A DNA stretch of 64,000 nucleotides from Sphingobacterium mizutaii (GCF_900187125.1 NZ_LT906468.1:1922001-1986000); one strand, 5' to 3'; shown: positions 1 to 9,013, counted from the first letter of the stretch. Translations and numbers: made by a program. Notes: a model not told the origin generated them from the letters alone.

Positions 1-1
1 G

Positions 2-262
2 ATGGCAGGATTGTTAGAAGAGGGAAAAGGCATAATGGAAGAAACTGAGCCTGGTGCTGTCCGTGATGCAGGAATAATTGCCGCTTCGCAGAAGGTTGAG
101 CATTACGAAATCGCTACTTACGGAACATTGGCAGCTTTCGCAAAGGTCCTTCAGCATAAGGATGCGTTAAAACTGCTTTTGGCAACCCTAAAGGAGGAAA
201 AATCCTGTGATGAAAAATTAACCTCTATTGCCGATACCAACTTAAATTCCAAAGCCGAATAA
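2..262 (+). CDS. YciE/DUF892 ferritin-like protein, C-terminal part
   Basis: This is the C-terminal part of a DUF892 (YciE/YciF type) ferritin-like four-helix protein; the reading frame is open to the window edge, so the true start lies upstream. The visible residues cover the last two helices: the stretch beginning EEGKGIMEE and the helix with [12 protein letters not shown], where the Glu-His-Tyr pattern is the usual ferritin-type metal ligand signature of the family. The C-terminal helix ([18 protein letters not shown]) is also typical. Family members are small cytosolic stress proteins, induced by salt or desiccation in many bacteria, with an unproven metal role. It is followed at once by a strong terminator, so it ends its transcription unit. 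Confidence 0.85.
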   Translation: MAGLLEEGKGIMEETEPGAVRDAGIIAASQKVEHYEIATYGTLAAFAKVLQHKDALKLLLATLKEEKSCDEKLTSIADTNLNSKAE

Positions 263-287
263 AGAATATAGTATTAGAGTGCTTAAC

Positions 288-320
288 AAAATGCCAATCA
301 AGAAAGATTGGCATTTTTTA
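288..320 (+). terminator. Intrinsic terminator after the DUF892 gene
   Basis: A 9-11 bp stem (ATGCCAATC / GATTGGCAT) with a short A-rich loop is followed by a run of T. It lies 26 bp past the stop codon and should end the DUF892 transcript. Confidence 0.85.
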
Positions 321-1523
321 TTTATCATCCCTGCTTAAAAAATTAGATTCACTAAGAAGTGATTGCTTTTTCCTATTCTTTATATAAACTTTAGTTAATT
401 TCAATAACTGATAAACCTTCTTTCAAATTATCTAATGGTAAAAACATCTCCAGAACCTAAAATTCTCCAAATATGAATTATCACAGGAATATTTGGCTAA
501 AACCATCATTAACCCTACATCCTTTAAGATTCTTTAAAATTGCATTTCAAATTTTTCCATAGATATTATGGAGAATGATAAGGACAACTGTGACTAAAAC
601 AAAGACTTCTTGCTAGAAAAGCAAATTGGAGCAATTACTATAGAATTAAATCTAAGGATTTAAATAAAAACCCAATGGATTCACCCTATCCATTGGGAAT
701 TATTGAATAAACTCTCTATGATTGACTAGTAAAGTTAATGAAAAGATTCTTCACAAAAAAACCCAATAGCTACTATCCATTAGGCCCGTTAGTTAGAGTT
801 CAAACGCTTTAGGGTCAAATATAGGAACGAGTGAGAAAAGATTGAAATTTCCCAAATGTTTTTTGCATTGATCCGGAAATTCCAGAAATAACATAACCCA
901 ATAATCTACTCTACGGGCAATGGAGTAAGTTGGCGAGAAAATGAACTATCGGATTTGTTTCTCTAACCTATGCTATATATGGTTATGATCGAAAAGATTC
1001 AAACCGTGGGCTTTTTTTGGTAATCTTTCCTTCTTACCCAGTTTCGATTTGGTTTTTAATATTCTTTCTCTGATCGAGAAATTCAACCCTAAGAATTGTG
1101 AAGATATCCGAAGGCGGTTCATTCCCTTGTTCGGGTAAAGATTAAAAGGGGAGGTCCATGCTGATGGTACCATATCAGTGAGGAGTTGGGAGTGTTGATA
1201 AAATCCCAATAAACTGATATTTATATAAATAATTTAATTCTGAGCAGAACTGGTCAATATGAACAGATATCTATATTGCAAACGGAATCTTTAGTTCCCT
1301 GAATTTTGTTCAGTGGGTTATCCTCGTGGATGGAGAAGATGAAGTCATTTGAAAACCCTGGATGTAAGAAATGTTCGATTGATTGAATTAAGACGTATCT
1401 ACATTGTGAGGTCAATTGGCAAAAAAAACGCCTCGAGTGGCTGGAAGAGCTTGTTTTTTTATATATTTAGGAACTCCAAAATACTATAGTGGCAACCTCA
1501 CGGCCAATAAATTTGTTAAGCGT
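321..1523. other. Gene-poor stretch with hairpin repeats
   Basis: About 1.2 kb with no convincing gene. Open frames in it are short and resemble nothing I know; one minus-strand frame at 973-1209 has no recognisable domain. The only clear structures are two hairpins at 671-697 and 762-787, annotated separately. The sequence is AT-rich and may be remnant of deleted or decayed genes. Confidence 0.5.
665..790 (-). repeat. Dispersed hairpin repeat, distal copy
   Basis: Two hairpins 91 bp apart. The first (671-697) has the stem CCCAATGGAT / ATCCATTGGG, identical in both arms to the hairpin at 35215-35241. The second (762-787) is a slightly decayed version of the one at 35407-35433, sharing CCCAATAGCTACTATC. 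The DNA between them also resembles 35242-35290 (both contain CTATGATTGA followed by AAAGTTAA). An A-run precedes each stem, so on the minus strand each reads as a stem followed by a T-run. This is a second copy of the array at 34.7-35.4 kb. Confidence 0.65.
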
Positions 1524-1553
1524 ATCCGGAGTAAGTCTACTCCGGATTTTTTT
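1524..1553 (+). terminator. Orphan intrinsic terminator
   Basis: A perfect 10-bp stem (ATCCGGAGTA / TACTCCGGAT) with loop AGTC is followed by eight T. It has the form of a strong plus-strand terminator, yet no convincing gene lies upstream. It may end a small RNA or mark the end of a lost gene. Confidence 0.7.
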
Positions 1554-1597
1554 TATCATATCTATAATAGCAGCACTTGTTCTATCTTTATGGAATA

Positions 1598-1786
1598 ATG
1601 GAAATCCAATATAAAATAATAGAATTCCTTATGCAAAGTATGAATCAGGGGGAAATCTCAACTGAACTCAAAGGTCAGGGCATCAGACCGAATAGCTTGA
1701 GTTTCATTGAAAAGTCCATCAATTCCATGAAGGCGAAGCATAATGCCAGAAGGATGTTCCAATTGGGGGTGATCTTATCCAGGTAA
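1598..1786 (+). CDS. Small HTH-like (LuxR C-terminal-like) protein
   Basis: A 62-residue frame starting at the ATG at 1598. It resembles the LuxR/GerE-type DNA-binding helices found as small orphan regulators in Bacteroidota: a helix (YKIIEFLMQSMNQGEIS), a turn and a recognition-like helix (NSLSFIEKSINSMKAKHN), then the ending MFQLGVILSR. There is no receiver domain. The frame ends abruptly and the DNA after it is not coding, so it may be a truncated regulator. It sits between an orphan terminator and the promoter of the osmolyte operon; no functional link can be shown. Recognition rests on pattern only. Confidence 0.4.
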   Translation: MEIQYKIIEFLMQSMNQGEISTELKGQGIRPNSLSFIEKSINSMKAKHNARRMFQLGVILSR

Positions 1787-1991
1787 GAACGGTCAAGGAA
1801 AAAGCTTGTCCAAACTAGAAAGGTATCCAGCGGAAGTTATGAGGAAGTTTAAGCAATTCAGTTGGGATTGAATTTTAAACGCTTATTTTGAAGCCTCAAC
1901 TAATTAGGGCAGTAAGTATCATTTTTAACTCCTCCAATTAACTTAAATTGGGTATAAATAACTATGTAATCCCAGTATTTTGCCAAAAAAA

Positions 1992-2022
1992 TTGCTTATT
2001 AGTTTATTATTTCATACATTTG
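1992..2022 (+). promoter_or_regulatory. Promoter of the glucosylglycerol operon
   Basis: TTG at 1992-1994 and TACATTTG at 2015-2022, separated by 20 bp, match the Bacteroidota vegetative promoter (TTG, about 20 bp, TAnnTTTG). Transcription would begin near 2029, giving a leader of about 57 nt. Confidence 0.6.
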
Positions 2023-2043
2023 TTGCTCATTAATTATTTAACT

Positions 2044-2068
2044 GCAGAATTCTAAGCCAATATTCTGC
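2044..2068. promoter_or_regulatory. Inverted repeat in the leader of the glucosylglycerol operon
   Basis: GCAGAAT (2044-2050) and ATTCTGC (2062-2068) form 7-bp arms around 11 nt. The element lies inside the predicted 5' leader, 17 bp before the TTG start. It could be an operator or a hairpin acting on translation; the sequence does not decide. Confidence 0.45.
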
Positions 2069-2085
2069 AAATTAATCCCCAAAGT

Positions 2086-3075
2086 TTGATTGAAATAAGT
2101 GTTGTTGGTGGTGGAAGTTGGGCTACTGCTTTAGTAAAAATATTAACCGAAAACAAGATCCCAACATATTGGTACCTGCGAAGGAAAGAACAGGTAAACC
2201 ATGTCAAGGAAAATGGAAACAATCCTAGTTACCTTCCGCAAGTTCAACTCAATCCTATATTTGTTTTTCCCAGTGGAAACCTGCGGCATGTGGTTGCTCA
2301 ATCAAGGATTATCATTTTTGCCGTTCCAAGTGCCACCCTTAAGCAGGTCTGTTATGACCTAGATTGTTCACTTTTTGAAAACAAGATTGTACTAGCCGCA
2401 ATGAAAGGTACTGTTGGAGCTAATTGTGAAGTCCCCAGCAGTTTTCTGAGCCAAACTTTGAAATTACCAGAGTCCCATATCGTGACCATTGCGGGACCTT
2501 GCCATTCAGAAGAAATTGCAGAAAACAAACAAACTTACCTGACCTTATCCTGCTCAAACCCAGATACGGCTGATAAGTTAGCTGTTTTGTTTAAAAGACC
2601 TTATGTTAAAGTGCGCAGCAACATTGATCCAATTGGAGTTGGTTATGGTTCTATCTATAAAAACGTATTAGGTATAGCTAGCGGTATGGCCAAAGGTTTA
2701 GGTTATGGCGATAATTTCCTGGCTGTTCTCGTTAGCAATGCTCTTTTCGAAATGCAATGTATCCTAGGGACTGAAAGGGATGCGCAAAGAGAGATCTTGA
2801 ATTCTTCCTATGCTGGAGATTTGCTGGTGACGGCATACTCGAACAACAGCCGAAATCGTCGTTTTGGAGAATTTGTTGCCCAAGGGCATTCGGCAGAAGG
2901 AGCAATGGATAAATTAGGGATGGTAGCTGAGGGCTACTGGGCAACTAAAGGGCTTTTTTGCTATGCGAAAGAACAGGGATTGGGTTTACCCATCCTTGAA
3001 TCTATTTATGAAATATTATACGGAAACCATTCCGTAAGATCAAAATTTAAGGAATTGGAAGGGAAATTAAAATGA
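2086..3075 (+). CDS. gpsA: GpsA-like NAD(P)H-dependent glycerol-3-phosphate dehydrogenase
   Basis: This cytosolic enzyme should reduce dihydroxyacetone phosphate to sn-glycerol-3-phosphate. The N-terminal Rossmann motif VVGGGSWATA (residues 5-14) and the helical-domain segment with YKNVLGIASG, holding the catalytic Lys, are both present; 329 residues is normal for GpsA. I used the TTG at 2086 because the protein begins in the usual place relative to the nucleotide-binding motif and no in-frame ATG fits. The last four bases overlap the next gene (ATGA), which implies translational coupling to the GT20 fusion. Most genomes carry a separate gpsA for lipids; this copy beside a glucosylglycerol-phosphate synthase more likely supplies its acceptor. 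That assignment is inference from context. Confidence 0.85.
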   Translation: MIEISVVGGGSWATALVKILTENKIPTYWYLRRKEQVNHVKENGNNPSYLPQVQLNPIFVFPSGNLRHVVAQSRIIIFAVPSATLKQVCYDLDCSLFENKIVLAAMKGTVGANCEVPSSFLSQTLKLPESHIVTIAGPCHSEEIAENKQTYLTLSCSNPDTADKLAVLFKRPYVKVRSNIDPIGVGYGSIYKNVLGIASGMAKGLGYGDNFLAVLVSNALFEMQCILGTERDAQREILNSSYAGDLLVTAYSNNSRNRRFGEFVAQGHSAEGAMDKLGMVAEGYWATKGLFCYAKEQGLGLPILESIYEILYGNHSVRSKFKELEGKLK

Positions 3076-5348
3076 TGCTATTAGCGACTGACTTGGATGG
3101 AACATTTTTAGGGGGGTCAATGGAAGATCGCCTAAAACTCTATCAGATTATCAAGGGAAATAGGGATATTCAATTGGTCTTCGTTACGGGGCGAGGATTG
3201 GAATCTGTTATCCCTTTGTTGAACGATCCAACGATCCCAACACCACATTTTATAATTGCCGATGTGGGGGCTACTATTTGCGAGGGTGCTACACTCACTA
3301 CGATAGACTCCATTCAACATGAAATCGAAAGTAATTGGCCTTCGGTATATGAACTTCAGGGGGATTTTTCAGAGATTCCCGGTTTGGTATATCAAAGAGT
3401 CCCCCAGCAGCGACGCTGCTCATATTATTACGATGCAAGTACGGATTTAGTTAAGGTTCGCGCTATTGCTGAAGGGAGAAATTGTGATGTGGTCACATCC
3501 TTGGGAAAATATTTGGATATTCTTCCTAAAGGCGTCAATAAAGGGAGTTCACTGAAAAAATTGGTGGCTCATTTGGGTGTGCCAGAAAACAAGGTTTTGG
3601 TTGCGGGTGATACATTGAACGACCTCTCCATGTTCCATACTGGATTTTTAGGTGTTGCTGTTGGGGAGTCTGAAACCGCACTTCTTGATGCTACTGAAGA
3701 TCTGTTGAATGTATATCAGGCACGTCTTCCGGGAGCTGGGGGGATTCTTGAATGTATGGAAAAAATCGAATCTTTTGCCCCCTTCGTTGATAATTTCATT
3801 GAAGAACCCCTGCTTCGGCAATCTTCCAAAGATCGCCAGTTGGTGATGGTTTACCATCGACTGCCTTTCGAAAAGATCATGGTTGAAGGGAGCATGAAAA
3901 ATGTTCCCCCGCAAAGCCCCAATGGAATAATCCCTTCTTTATTAGGACTCTTTGAAAAGGGGAGACCCGGCATTTGGATTGGTGAGGAAGTGGATCTTGG
4001 GGAAGGAAATCAGGATGTAAGGCAAAAGGTTGATATCGATAAATACCCTAACCTTGATGTCTCAGCTATCTCACTTTCCCAGAAAGACATTGATAAATTC
4101 TATAGGGTGTTTTCCAAGGAAGCATTTTGGCCAACAATTTTTTCTTTTGTCGATAAGGCTAAATTTAATCACCTGGACTGGGCTCATTATTTAAAAATAA
4201 ATAAGCTTTTCGCCCAGCGGATAGCGAAAGAAGCCGAACCTGAAGCATTGGTATGGATTCACGAGTATAATCTTTGGATGGTCCCTTCATTCCTAAAAAT
4301 GATGCGTCCAGATCTTAAAATTGGTTTTTTTCACCACACTGCTTTCCCCGCAGCAGATATTTTCAATACAATTCCATGGCGAAGGGAGATCATTGGGAGC
4401 TTGTTAATGTGTGATTTTATCAGTTTCCATATCCCCAGGTATGTGGAGAATTTTATTGATGTCCTGCGCAGTCACACTCCTTTTAAGCGGATGAGATCGG
4501 TGAATGTTTCCAAGCAGTTTCTTACCTATAGTATGGCGTTGGGTGTTGAAGAGATGACCAAAATAATCTCTGTTGATGGACGAACTATTCGATTAGGTGC
4601 ACAACCGGTTGGAGTTAATTATGAGTTGATTGAGAGCTTGATAACTAAGGAAGGGATTGCGCAGCGGATCGAAAAATACAGAGCGGAGGCAGAAAATAAA
4701 GATATGAAACGAATTGTGTCAATTGAGCGGATGGATTATGTGAAGGGACCTTTGGAAAAGATATTGGCATTCGGGGAGTTTCTGAAGGAATATCCCGAAT
4801 TTCGGGGAAAGGTCGAACTGATAAACGTCTGTACCCCACCATCGAAAGGCATGCGCATCTATGACAAGATCAGGGATCAGGTCAATCAGGCTGTGGGAGA
4901 AATCAATGGTAGGTACGCTACTCTGGACTGGACTCCAATTCAATATTTCTTCCAAGCGCTTCCATTCGAAGAAGTCCTTGTCCAATATGCTCTGGCAGAT
5001 GTGGCTTGGATAACACCTTTGCGAGATGGTCTAAACCTTGTTTCCAAGGAATTTGTCGCAACGCAGGGGATCTTGAACCAATCGGGAGTTCTGGTACTTT
5101 CTGAATTTGCTGGTGCGTCTGTCGAACTCCCATATTGTGTCCCAACAAATCCCTATGATCGCCGAAGCATGATCGAGTCCTTACACCAAGCCCTTACCAT
5201 GCCGGAAGAGGAAGCCCTTTTGCGGATCAAGAGGTCCTTACAACAAATTAAACATTATGATGTTCATTACTGGGGAGAGGATTTTGTCAGGGAACTTGAA
5301 ACGAGCAATTACACTAACCAAGTAAAGGATCAAAACAAAAGAATGTAG
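3072..5348 (+). CDS. ggpPS: Bifunctional glucosylglycerol-phosphate synthase/phosphatase (HAD-GT20 fusion)
   Basis: Predicted to join ADP-glucose to glycerol-3-phosphate and then remove the phosphate, giving the osmolyte glucosylglycerol in the cytosol. Residues 1-250 are a HAD phosphatase: DLDGT at 7-11 (nucleophile and acid Asp), TGRG near 40, a Lys loop (KGVNKGSS) and GDTLND near 180. Residues 255-740 are a GT20 glycosyltransferase. Two GT20 segments match glucosylglycerol-phosphate synthases rather than OtsA trehalose synthases: HEYNLW (near 397), and ADIFNTIPWR followed by HIPRYVENF (near 453), where OtsA has a shorter, different loop. Known bifunctional GgpPS proteins have the same phosphatase-first order and about the same length. 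The coupled G3P dehydrogenase supplies the acceptor. Automated annotation may call it trehalose-phosphate synthase; assay would settle it. Confidence 0.75.
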   Translation: MMLLATDLDGTFLGGSMEDRLKLYQIIKGNRDIQLVFVTGRGLESVIPLLNDPTIPTPHFIIADVGATICEGATLTTIDSIQHEIESNWPSVYELQGDFSEIPGLVYQRVPQQRRCSYYYDASTDLVKVRAIAEGRNCDVVTSLGKYLDILPKGVNKGSSLKKLVAHLGVPENKVLVAGDTLNDLSMFHTGFLGVAVGESETALLDATEDLLNVYQARLPGAGGILECMEKIESFAPFVDNFIEEPLLRQSSKDRQLVMVYHRLPFEKIMVEGSMKNVPPQSPNGIIPSLLGLFEKGRPGIWIGEEVDLGEGNQDVRQKVDIDKYPNLDVSAISLSQKDIDKFYRVFSKEAFWPTIFSFVDKAKFNHLDWAHYLKINKLFAQRIAKEAEPEALVWIHEYNLWMVPSFLKMMRPDLKIGFFHHTAFPAADIFNTIPWRREIIGSLLMCDFISFHIPRYVENFIDVLRSHTPFKRMRSVNVSKQFLTYSMALGVEEMTKIISVDGRTIRLGAQPVGVNYELIESLITKEGIAQRIEKYRAEAENKDMKRIVSIERMDYVKGPLEKILAFGEFLKEYPEFRGKVELINVCTPPSKGMRIYDKIRDQVNQAVGEINGRYATLDWTPIQYFFQALPFEEVLVQYALADVAWITPLRDGLNLVSKEFVATQGILNQSGVLVLSEFAGASVELPYCVPTNPYDRRSMIESLHQALTMPEEEALLRIKRSLQQIKHYDVHYWGEDFVRELETSNYTNQVKDQNKRM

Positions 5349-5582
5349 ATCAATTTGAAAATGTAATAAGGGAAATCGAGCAATTAATGATGGTACAATT
5401 GCGAATGCTCCTATTGTTAACTTTTCATTGGTGTCAGAAGAATAGGTACTGTTTTTTGAAAAATGGTTGATTTGCATGTTTCAAAACCTTGTCAAAATAC
5501 CAATGGTGTGATCTAGAAAAAAAACAGATAATATTGCCTGAAAAGGCATAAATTTAATTTGATTAAAAAATAGAACCAGTCT

Positions 5583-7598
5583 ATGTCAAAAACGAAAAAT
5601 TTCAGATCATCCCTCAGCATGGGAGTCACCATTCCAAGCTTGATATTTATTGTAGGGGTATGTTTGGCATCAGCTATTTTCCCTGAGGCAGTGAACAAGA
5701 TCCTAAATGATATTAAGGCCTTTATTTTTGTAAACCTGAATTGGGTATACGTCTGGTCGGTAACCATTTTTGTACTTTTCCTTTTATTTTTGATGGTCAG
5801 TAAATTTGGCGACATCAAACTGGGCAGGAACGACAGCTCTCCGGATTATTCATTTTTTTCATGGATATCTATGCTCTTTGCTGCAGGCATGGGAATAGGC
5901 TTGATGTATTTTAGTGTTTCAGAACCCATGCAACATTATACCAATGAGATTTTTGCCAAGAAGAGTTATGTCAATGCGGCTAAAAATGCCCAACTTTATA
6001 CATTTTTCCATTGGGGTATCCACGCCTGGGCAATATATGGGCTTGTCGGTCTAGCACTGTCCTATTTTGCCTATAGGTATAAACTCCCCCTATCGCTAAG
6101 AAGTTGTCTGTATCCATTATTGAAGGATAGGATCCAGGGTAATTGGGGCAATGCAATCGATGTTTTTGCCCTATGCAGTACTTTCTTTGGCATAACGACA
6201 ACCCTAGGCTTTGGGGTGGTCCAGGTAAATTCAGGATTGGAGATCCTTGGTATCGTTCCTAGTACCGATTTCATCAACCAGGTTTTCATTGTCGTTATCC
6301 TGGTATCGATTTCAGTTTTTTCAGCTACTACAGGAGTTGATAAAGGGGTAAGGATCTTGAGTAACATCAATATAGGGGTGGTTATTTTGCTGATGGTTTT
6401 CGTGCTCTTTCTTGGTCCGACCGTCTATCTGATAGGGAGCTTCACGGAAGGGATTGGAAATTACATCAATAATTTCTTCAGCCTAACGTTCAATACCCAT
6501 GTTTATGAAGAAGAATCCTTGCCATGGTTCTACGATTGGACAATCCTGTACTGGGCTTGGTGGATCTCATGGTCCCCTTTTGTCGGCCTATTCATCGCCA
6601 AGATATCAAAAGGAAGAACCATTCGCGAATTTATCGCTGCGGTGCTTATCCTTCCTTCTATCTTCAATTTTATGTGGATGTCAGTGTTCGGCAATAGTGC
6701 CATATGGCTGGACAGCCATGTTGCGGAAGGTGCATTGAGCGCACTGGCAACTGATCCAGATTCCCTTATGTTCAGGTTTTTGGAATACCTGCCATTAACC
6801 AAATTGATCAGCTTTATGGTGATAGGGATCATCATGATTTTTTTTGTAACCTCGGCAGATTCAGGAATGTTCGTGATGAACAGCATCGCAACCAAGAATG
6901 CAAAGATTTCCCCTAAAAGGCAGATTGCAGGATGGGGCGGGCTGTTGGCCGTTTTGGCACTATTCTTATTGAATGCCGGAGGGTTGGAGGCACTGCAGAG
7001 CATGACCCTGATCACAGCACTTCCCTTTTCGTTAATCATACTGATGATGATAGTTTGCCTTGTTAAGGCCCTATCGATCGATAAGAAGTATTACGAACAA
7101 GAGTTCTCGGTATCGACTGTTCCGTGGTCGGGGAAATTCTGGAAAGAACGGCTAAAACAAATCGTAAATGCTGACGCCCGGAGCGATGTAGATGAATTTA
7201 TCAACCAAATAGCTGCTGAAGCTATCCATGAGCTACAGCAAGAATTCATGAAGAATGGTGTCGAAGCTAAGGTTACCCAGGGTTCAGAACCAAAGTTCGT
7301 AGAGATCGAGATTCAGTATGACCTTGTCAACAATTTCCTCTACGGCATCAGGCGTGAATCCAGGGAAGTCCCTGAATATTTCCAGAGTGAAGAAAACCTT
7401 ACGGATAGTGGGGAAGGGGAGGCCTACTTTCCTTTGGCATATTTTGGGGACGCCCGGCAGGGATATGATGTGAGATTTTTCACAAGGGAAGAACTGATCG
7501 CTGATATCCTTAAGCATTATGAAAGATTTGTGGCCATAATCTCTGAGGGAAAAAATGAAATGTTCATCAGCAGCAATGCCAATAGAAGGATCAGGTAG
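5583..7598 (+). CDS. BCCT family betaine/choline transporter (BetT-like)
   Basis: An inner-membrane secondary transporter of the betaine-choline-carnitine family, with about 12 membrane segments in residues 1-490. The family core is clear: GMGIGLMYFSVSEP near residue 100 and the tryptophan-rich YWAWWISWSPFVGLFIA near residue 320. The C-terminal cytosolic extension of about 170 residues and total length of 671 resemble E. coli BetT, where the tail senses osmolarity. It lies 235 bp after the glucosylglycerol gene on the same strand, so uptake and synthesis of compatible solutes are placed together. Substrate (choline, betaine or another quaternary amine) cannot be told from sequence. The start ATG fits the first membrane helix. 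Confidence 0.9.
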   Translation: MSKTKNFRSSLSMGVTIPSLIFIVGVCLASAIFPEAVNKILNDIKAFIFVNLNWVYVWSVTIFVLFLLFLMVSKFGDIKLGRNDSSPDYSFFSWISMLFAAGMGIGLMYFSVSEPMQHYTNEIFAKKSYVNAAKNAQLYTFFHWGIHAWAIYGLVGLALSYFAYRYKLPLSLRSCLYPLLKDRIQGNWGNAIDVFALCSTFFGITTTLGFGVVQVNSGLEILGIVPSTDFINQVFIVVILVSISVFSATTGVDKGVRILSNINIGVVILLMVFVLFLGPTVYLIGSFTEGIGNYINNFFSLTFNTHVYEEESLPWFYDWTILYWAWWISWSPFVGLFIAKISKGRTIREFIAAVLILPSIFNFMWMSVFGNSAIWLDSHVAEGALSALATDPDSLMFRFLEYLPLTKLISFMVIGIIMIFFVTSADSGMFVMNSIATKNAKISPKRQIAGWGGLLAVLALFLLNAGGLEALQSMTLITALPFSLIILMMIVCLVKALSIDKKYYEQEFSVSTVPWSGKFWKERLKQIVNADARSDVDEFINQIAAEAIHELQQEFMKNGVEAKVTQGSEPKFVEIEIQYDLVNNFLYGIRRESREVPEYFQSEENLTDSGEGEAYFPLAYFGDARQGYDVRFFTREELIADILKHYERFVAIISEGKNEMFISSNANRRIR

Positions 7599-7603
7599 GA
7601 ATT

Positions 7604-7627
7604 TCCTTTTCTTTGACCGGAAAAGGC
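7604..7627. terminator. Hairpin after the BCCT gene
   Basis: CCTTTTC (7605-7611) pairs with GAAAAGG (7620-7626) just after the stop codon. There is no strong T-run; it lies between convergent genes and may serve both. Confidence 0.4.
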
Positions 7628-7640
7628 AAACTTTTCCCAA

Positions 7641-7976
7641 TTATCCTTGGGAGAGTTGATTATTTGACTTAGATATTTCTGTTTTCAATCGAACAGCTAG
7701 TTTTTCAATCTGCAATTTGATCATGTTTTCGGTTGCTTCTCTGACAATGTAGAGTCTTTGAACATAGATCTGCGAGGCATAAATTCCGCAAAGTACATAA
7801 ACATCAGTTCCTATTGGCCAGCTCTCTTCAGCATGGAGTCTAGTATCTACTTTAGTTAGGCTGATGTCATAATAGTCAAAAATACCATCCAGCATTGACT
7901 TTAGGCAAACTAAGATAAATTGATTTCTCATCATAAACTGAATTGGTTCACTGGGCATTTTAAAAAACAAACCCAA
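7641..7976 (-). CDS. Hypothetical protein, 111 aa
   Basis: I do not recognise this protein. It has no signal peptide or membrane segment. The middle reads like a folded mixed alpha/beta domain (WPIGTDVYVLCGIYASQIYVQRLY) followed by a charged helix to the end. A second start at the Met-Met near residue 15 (MMRNQFILVC) is just as plausible. It converges with the BCCT gene and stands alone. Codon use does not clearly separate it from chance, so its reality is uncertain. Confidence 0.4.
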   Translation of the reverse strand: MGLFFKMPSEPIQFMMRNQFILVCLKSMLDGIFDYYDISLTKVDTRLHAEESWPIGTDVYVLCGIYASQIYVQRLYIVREATENMIKLQIEKLAVRLKTEISKSNNQLSQG

Positions 7977-8346
7977 AGCTAAAGCACTGGGACTGATTGA
8001 AAAATGATCTTGATCAGGATAATTGATGAAATTTTACATCAAATTTCTATAATTAACAAGGGTGCCAGTAATTATTCTATTAGATGTACCATTATATCCT
8101 GTCACTAATACCACAAAATATTTTAATCGAAAAAATACGTTAGGAATGCTCTCAAATAATTTTCCATGATGTAGTTACCCTTTGGGTTTGACGATAGAAT
8201 CTATTTTACTCTTGAAATTTTCAAGAAATCCAATTCTATGGAAAAAATGTATCCATCGAGCATCTGTCATTAGTGGCAGGATATCGATTTAAGAAATCTA
8301 GGAATATTATTAAATCTTGAACCAAATCAAGTAGTTTTAATGAAGA
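7977..8346. other. Noncoding stretch
   Basis: About 370 bp, AT-rich, without a credible frame, repeat or strong hairpin. I see nothing in it beyond possible upstream sequence for the minus-strand hypothetical gene. Confidence 0.5.
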
Positions 8347-8371
8347 GAGCCTAACTGATAAGGTTAGGCTC
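8347..8371 (-). terminator. Hairpin after the CsbD gene
   Basis: Perfect 9-bp stem GAGCCTAAC / GTTAGGCTC with a 7-nt loop, 19 bp past the stop of the minus-strand CsbD gene. The T-run after it is weak. Confidence 0.6.
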
Positions 8372-8390
8372 CCAGATTCTAAACTGTTAT

Positions 8391-8588
8391 CTATGCTTCC
8401 TTATCCAAATCGTTTAACCATGATCTTACCTCTTCACGGGTCTTGCCCGTTTTTTCCTGCAGCCTTCCATAGAGTTCATCTTCTTTTCCTTCAACATAAA
8501 GAAGATCGTCATCCGTTAAATCTGCATACTTCTGTTTAACCTTACCTTTGAGGATGTTCCATTTTCCTTTTAAATCTAAAGAATCCAT
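8391..8588 (-). CDS. CsbD family stress protein
   Basis: A 65-residue protein of the CsbD family (small, mostly helical, hydrophilic, cytosolic). The family pattern is present: [22 protein letters not shown] near the N-terminus, then a second helix with [19 protein letters not shown]. In Bacillus the family belongs to the general stress regulon, and in Bacteroidota it is often found among salt and oxidative stress genes; the biochemical role is unknown. It is monocistronic, ends at a hairpin, and lies between the osmolyte and carotenoid loci, in keeping with the stress theme. Confidence 0.9.
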   Translation of the reverse strand: MDSLDLKGKWNILKGKVKQKYADLTDDDLLYVEGKEDELYGRLQEKTGKTREEVRSWLNDLDKEA

Positions 8589-9013
8589 ATATATTTAATT
8601 TAGTATAAACTAAATAACACATCCAATTAAATAAGGTTTTCGAAAATATTAAATTAGATAAAAAATAATGTTTATTCCACTTTGGATTACGAATAATAAT
8701 AATTTTTTCAGTTTACGTTTATTCCATTTTGAAAGATGAGGGCCCTTATCATAATTTTTATAAGCACTGCAAAATCAAGAATATTATTTAAGGACAAAAA
8801 ACGACGCCTGATTCGGTAACAGTGCCCAATTTTAAGGTGCAAAGCCGTATTTGGATGTGAAAGGCGAAGAGGTTTGATTGGGATGGGATTAAGTAAGTTT
8901 GGTGAACAAGGATATGCAATATTGTTATTTTCAAATTTAAAATCAAAATTTAAAAAAGTATAAAAAAATACTATTGTAAATAAAAATTAGTATAATTGTA
9001 TAACAAAACAAAC
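8589..9013 (+). promoter_or_regulatory. Intergenic region with promoter of the carotenoid operon
   Basis: About 425 bp of AT-rich DNA between the divergent CsbD and MarR genes. TTG at 8974-8976 and TATAATTG at 8991-8998 resemble the Bacteroidota promoter with one mismatch in the second element and a short spacer. Two similar octamers (CTATTGTA and TATAATTG) overlap this site and could be half-sites for the MarR protein encoded just downstream. The rest of the stretch shows no frame. Confidence 0.35.

Noticed and set aside
3072..5348. OtsA/OtsB trehalose synthesis fusion
   Set aside because: The GT20 acceptor region (HIPRYVENF, ADIFNTIPWR) and the phosphatase-first order fit glucosylglycerol-phosphate enzymes better, and a G3P dehydrogenase is coupled to it.
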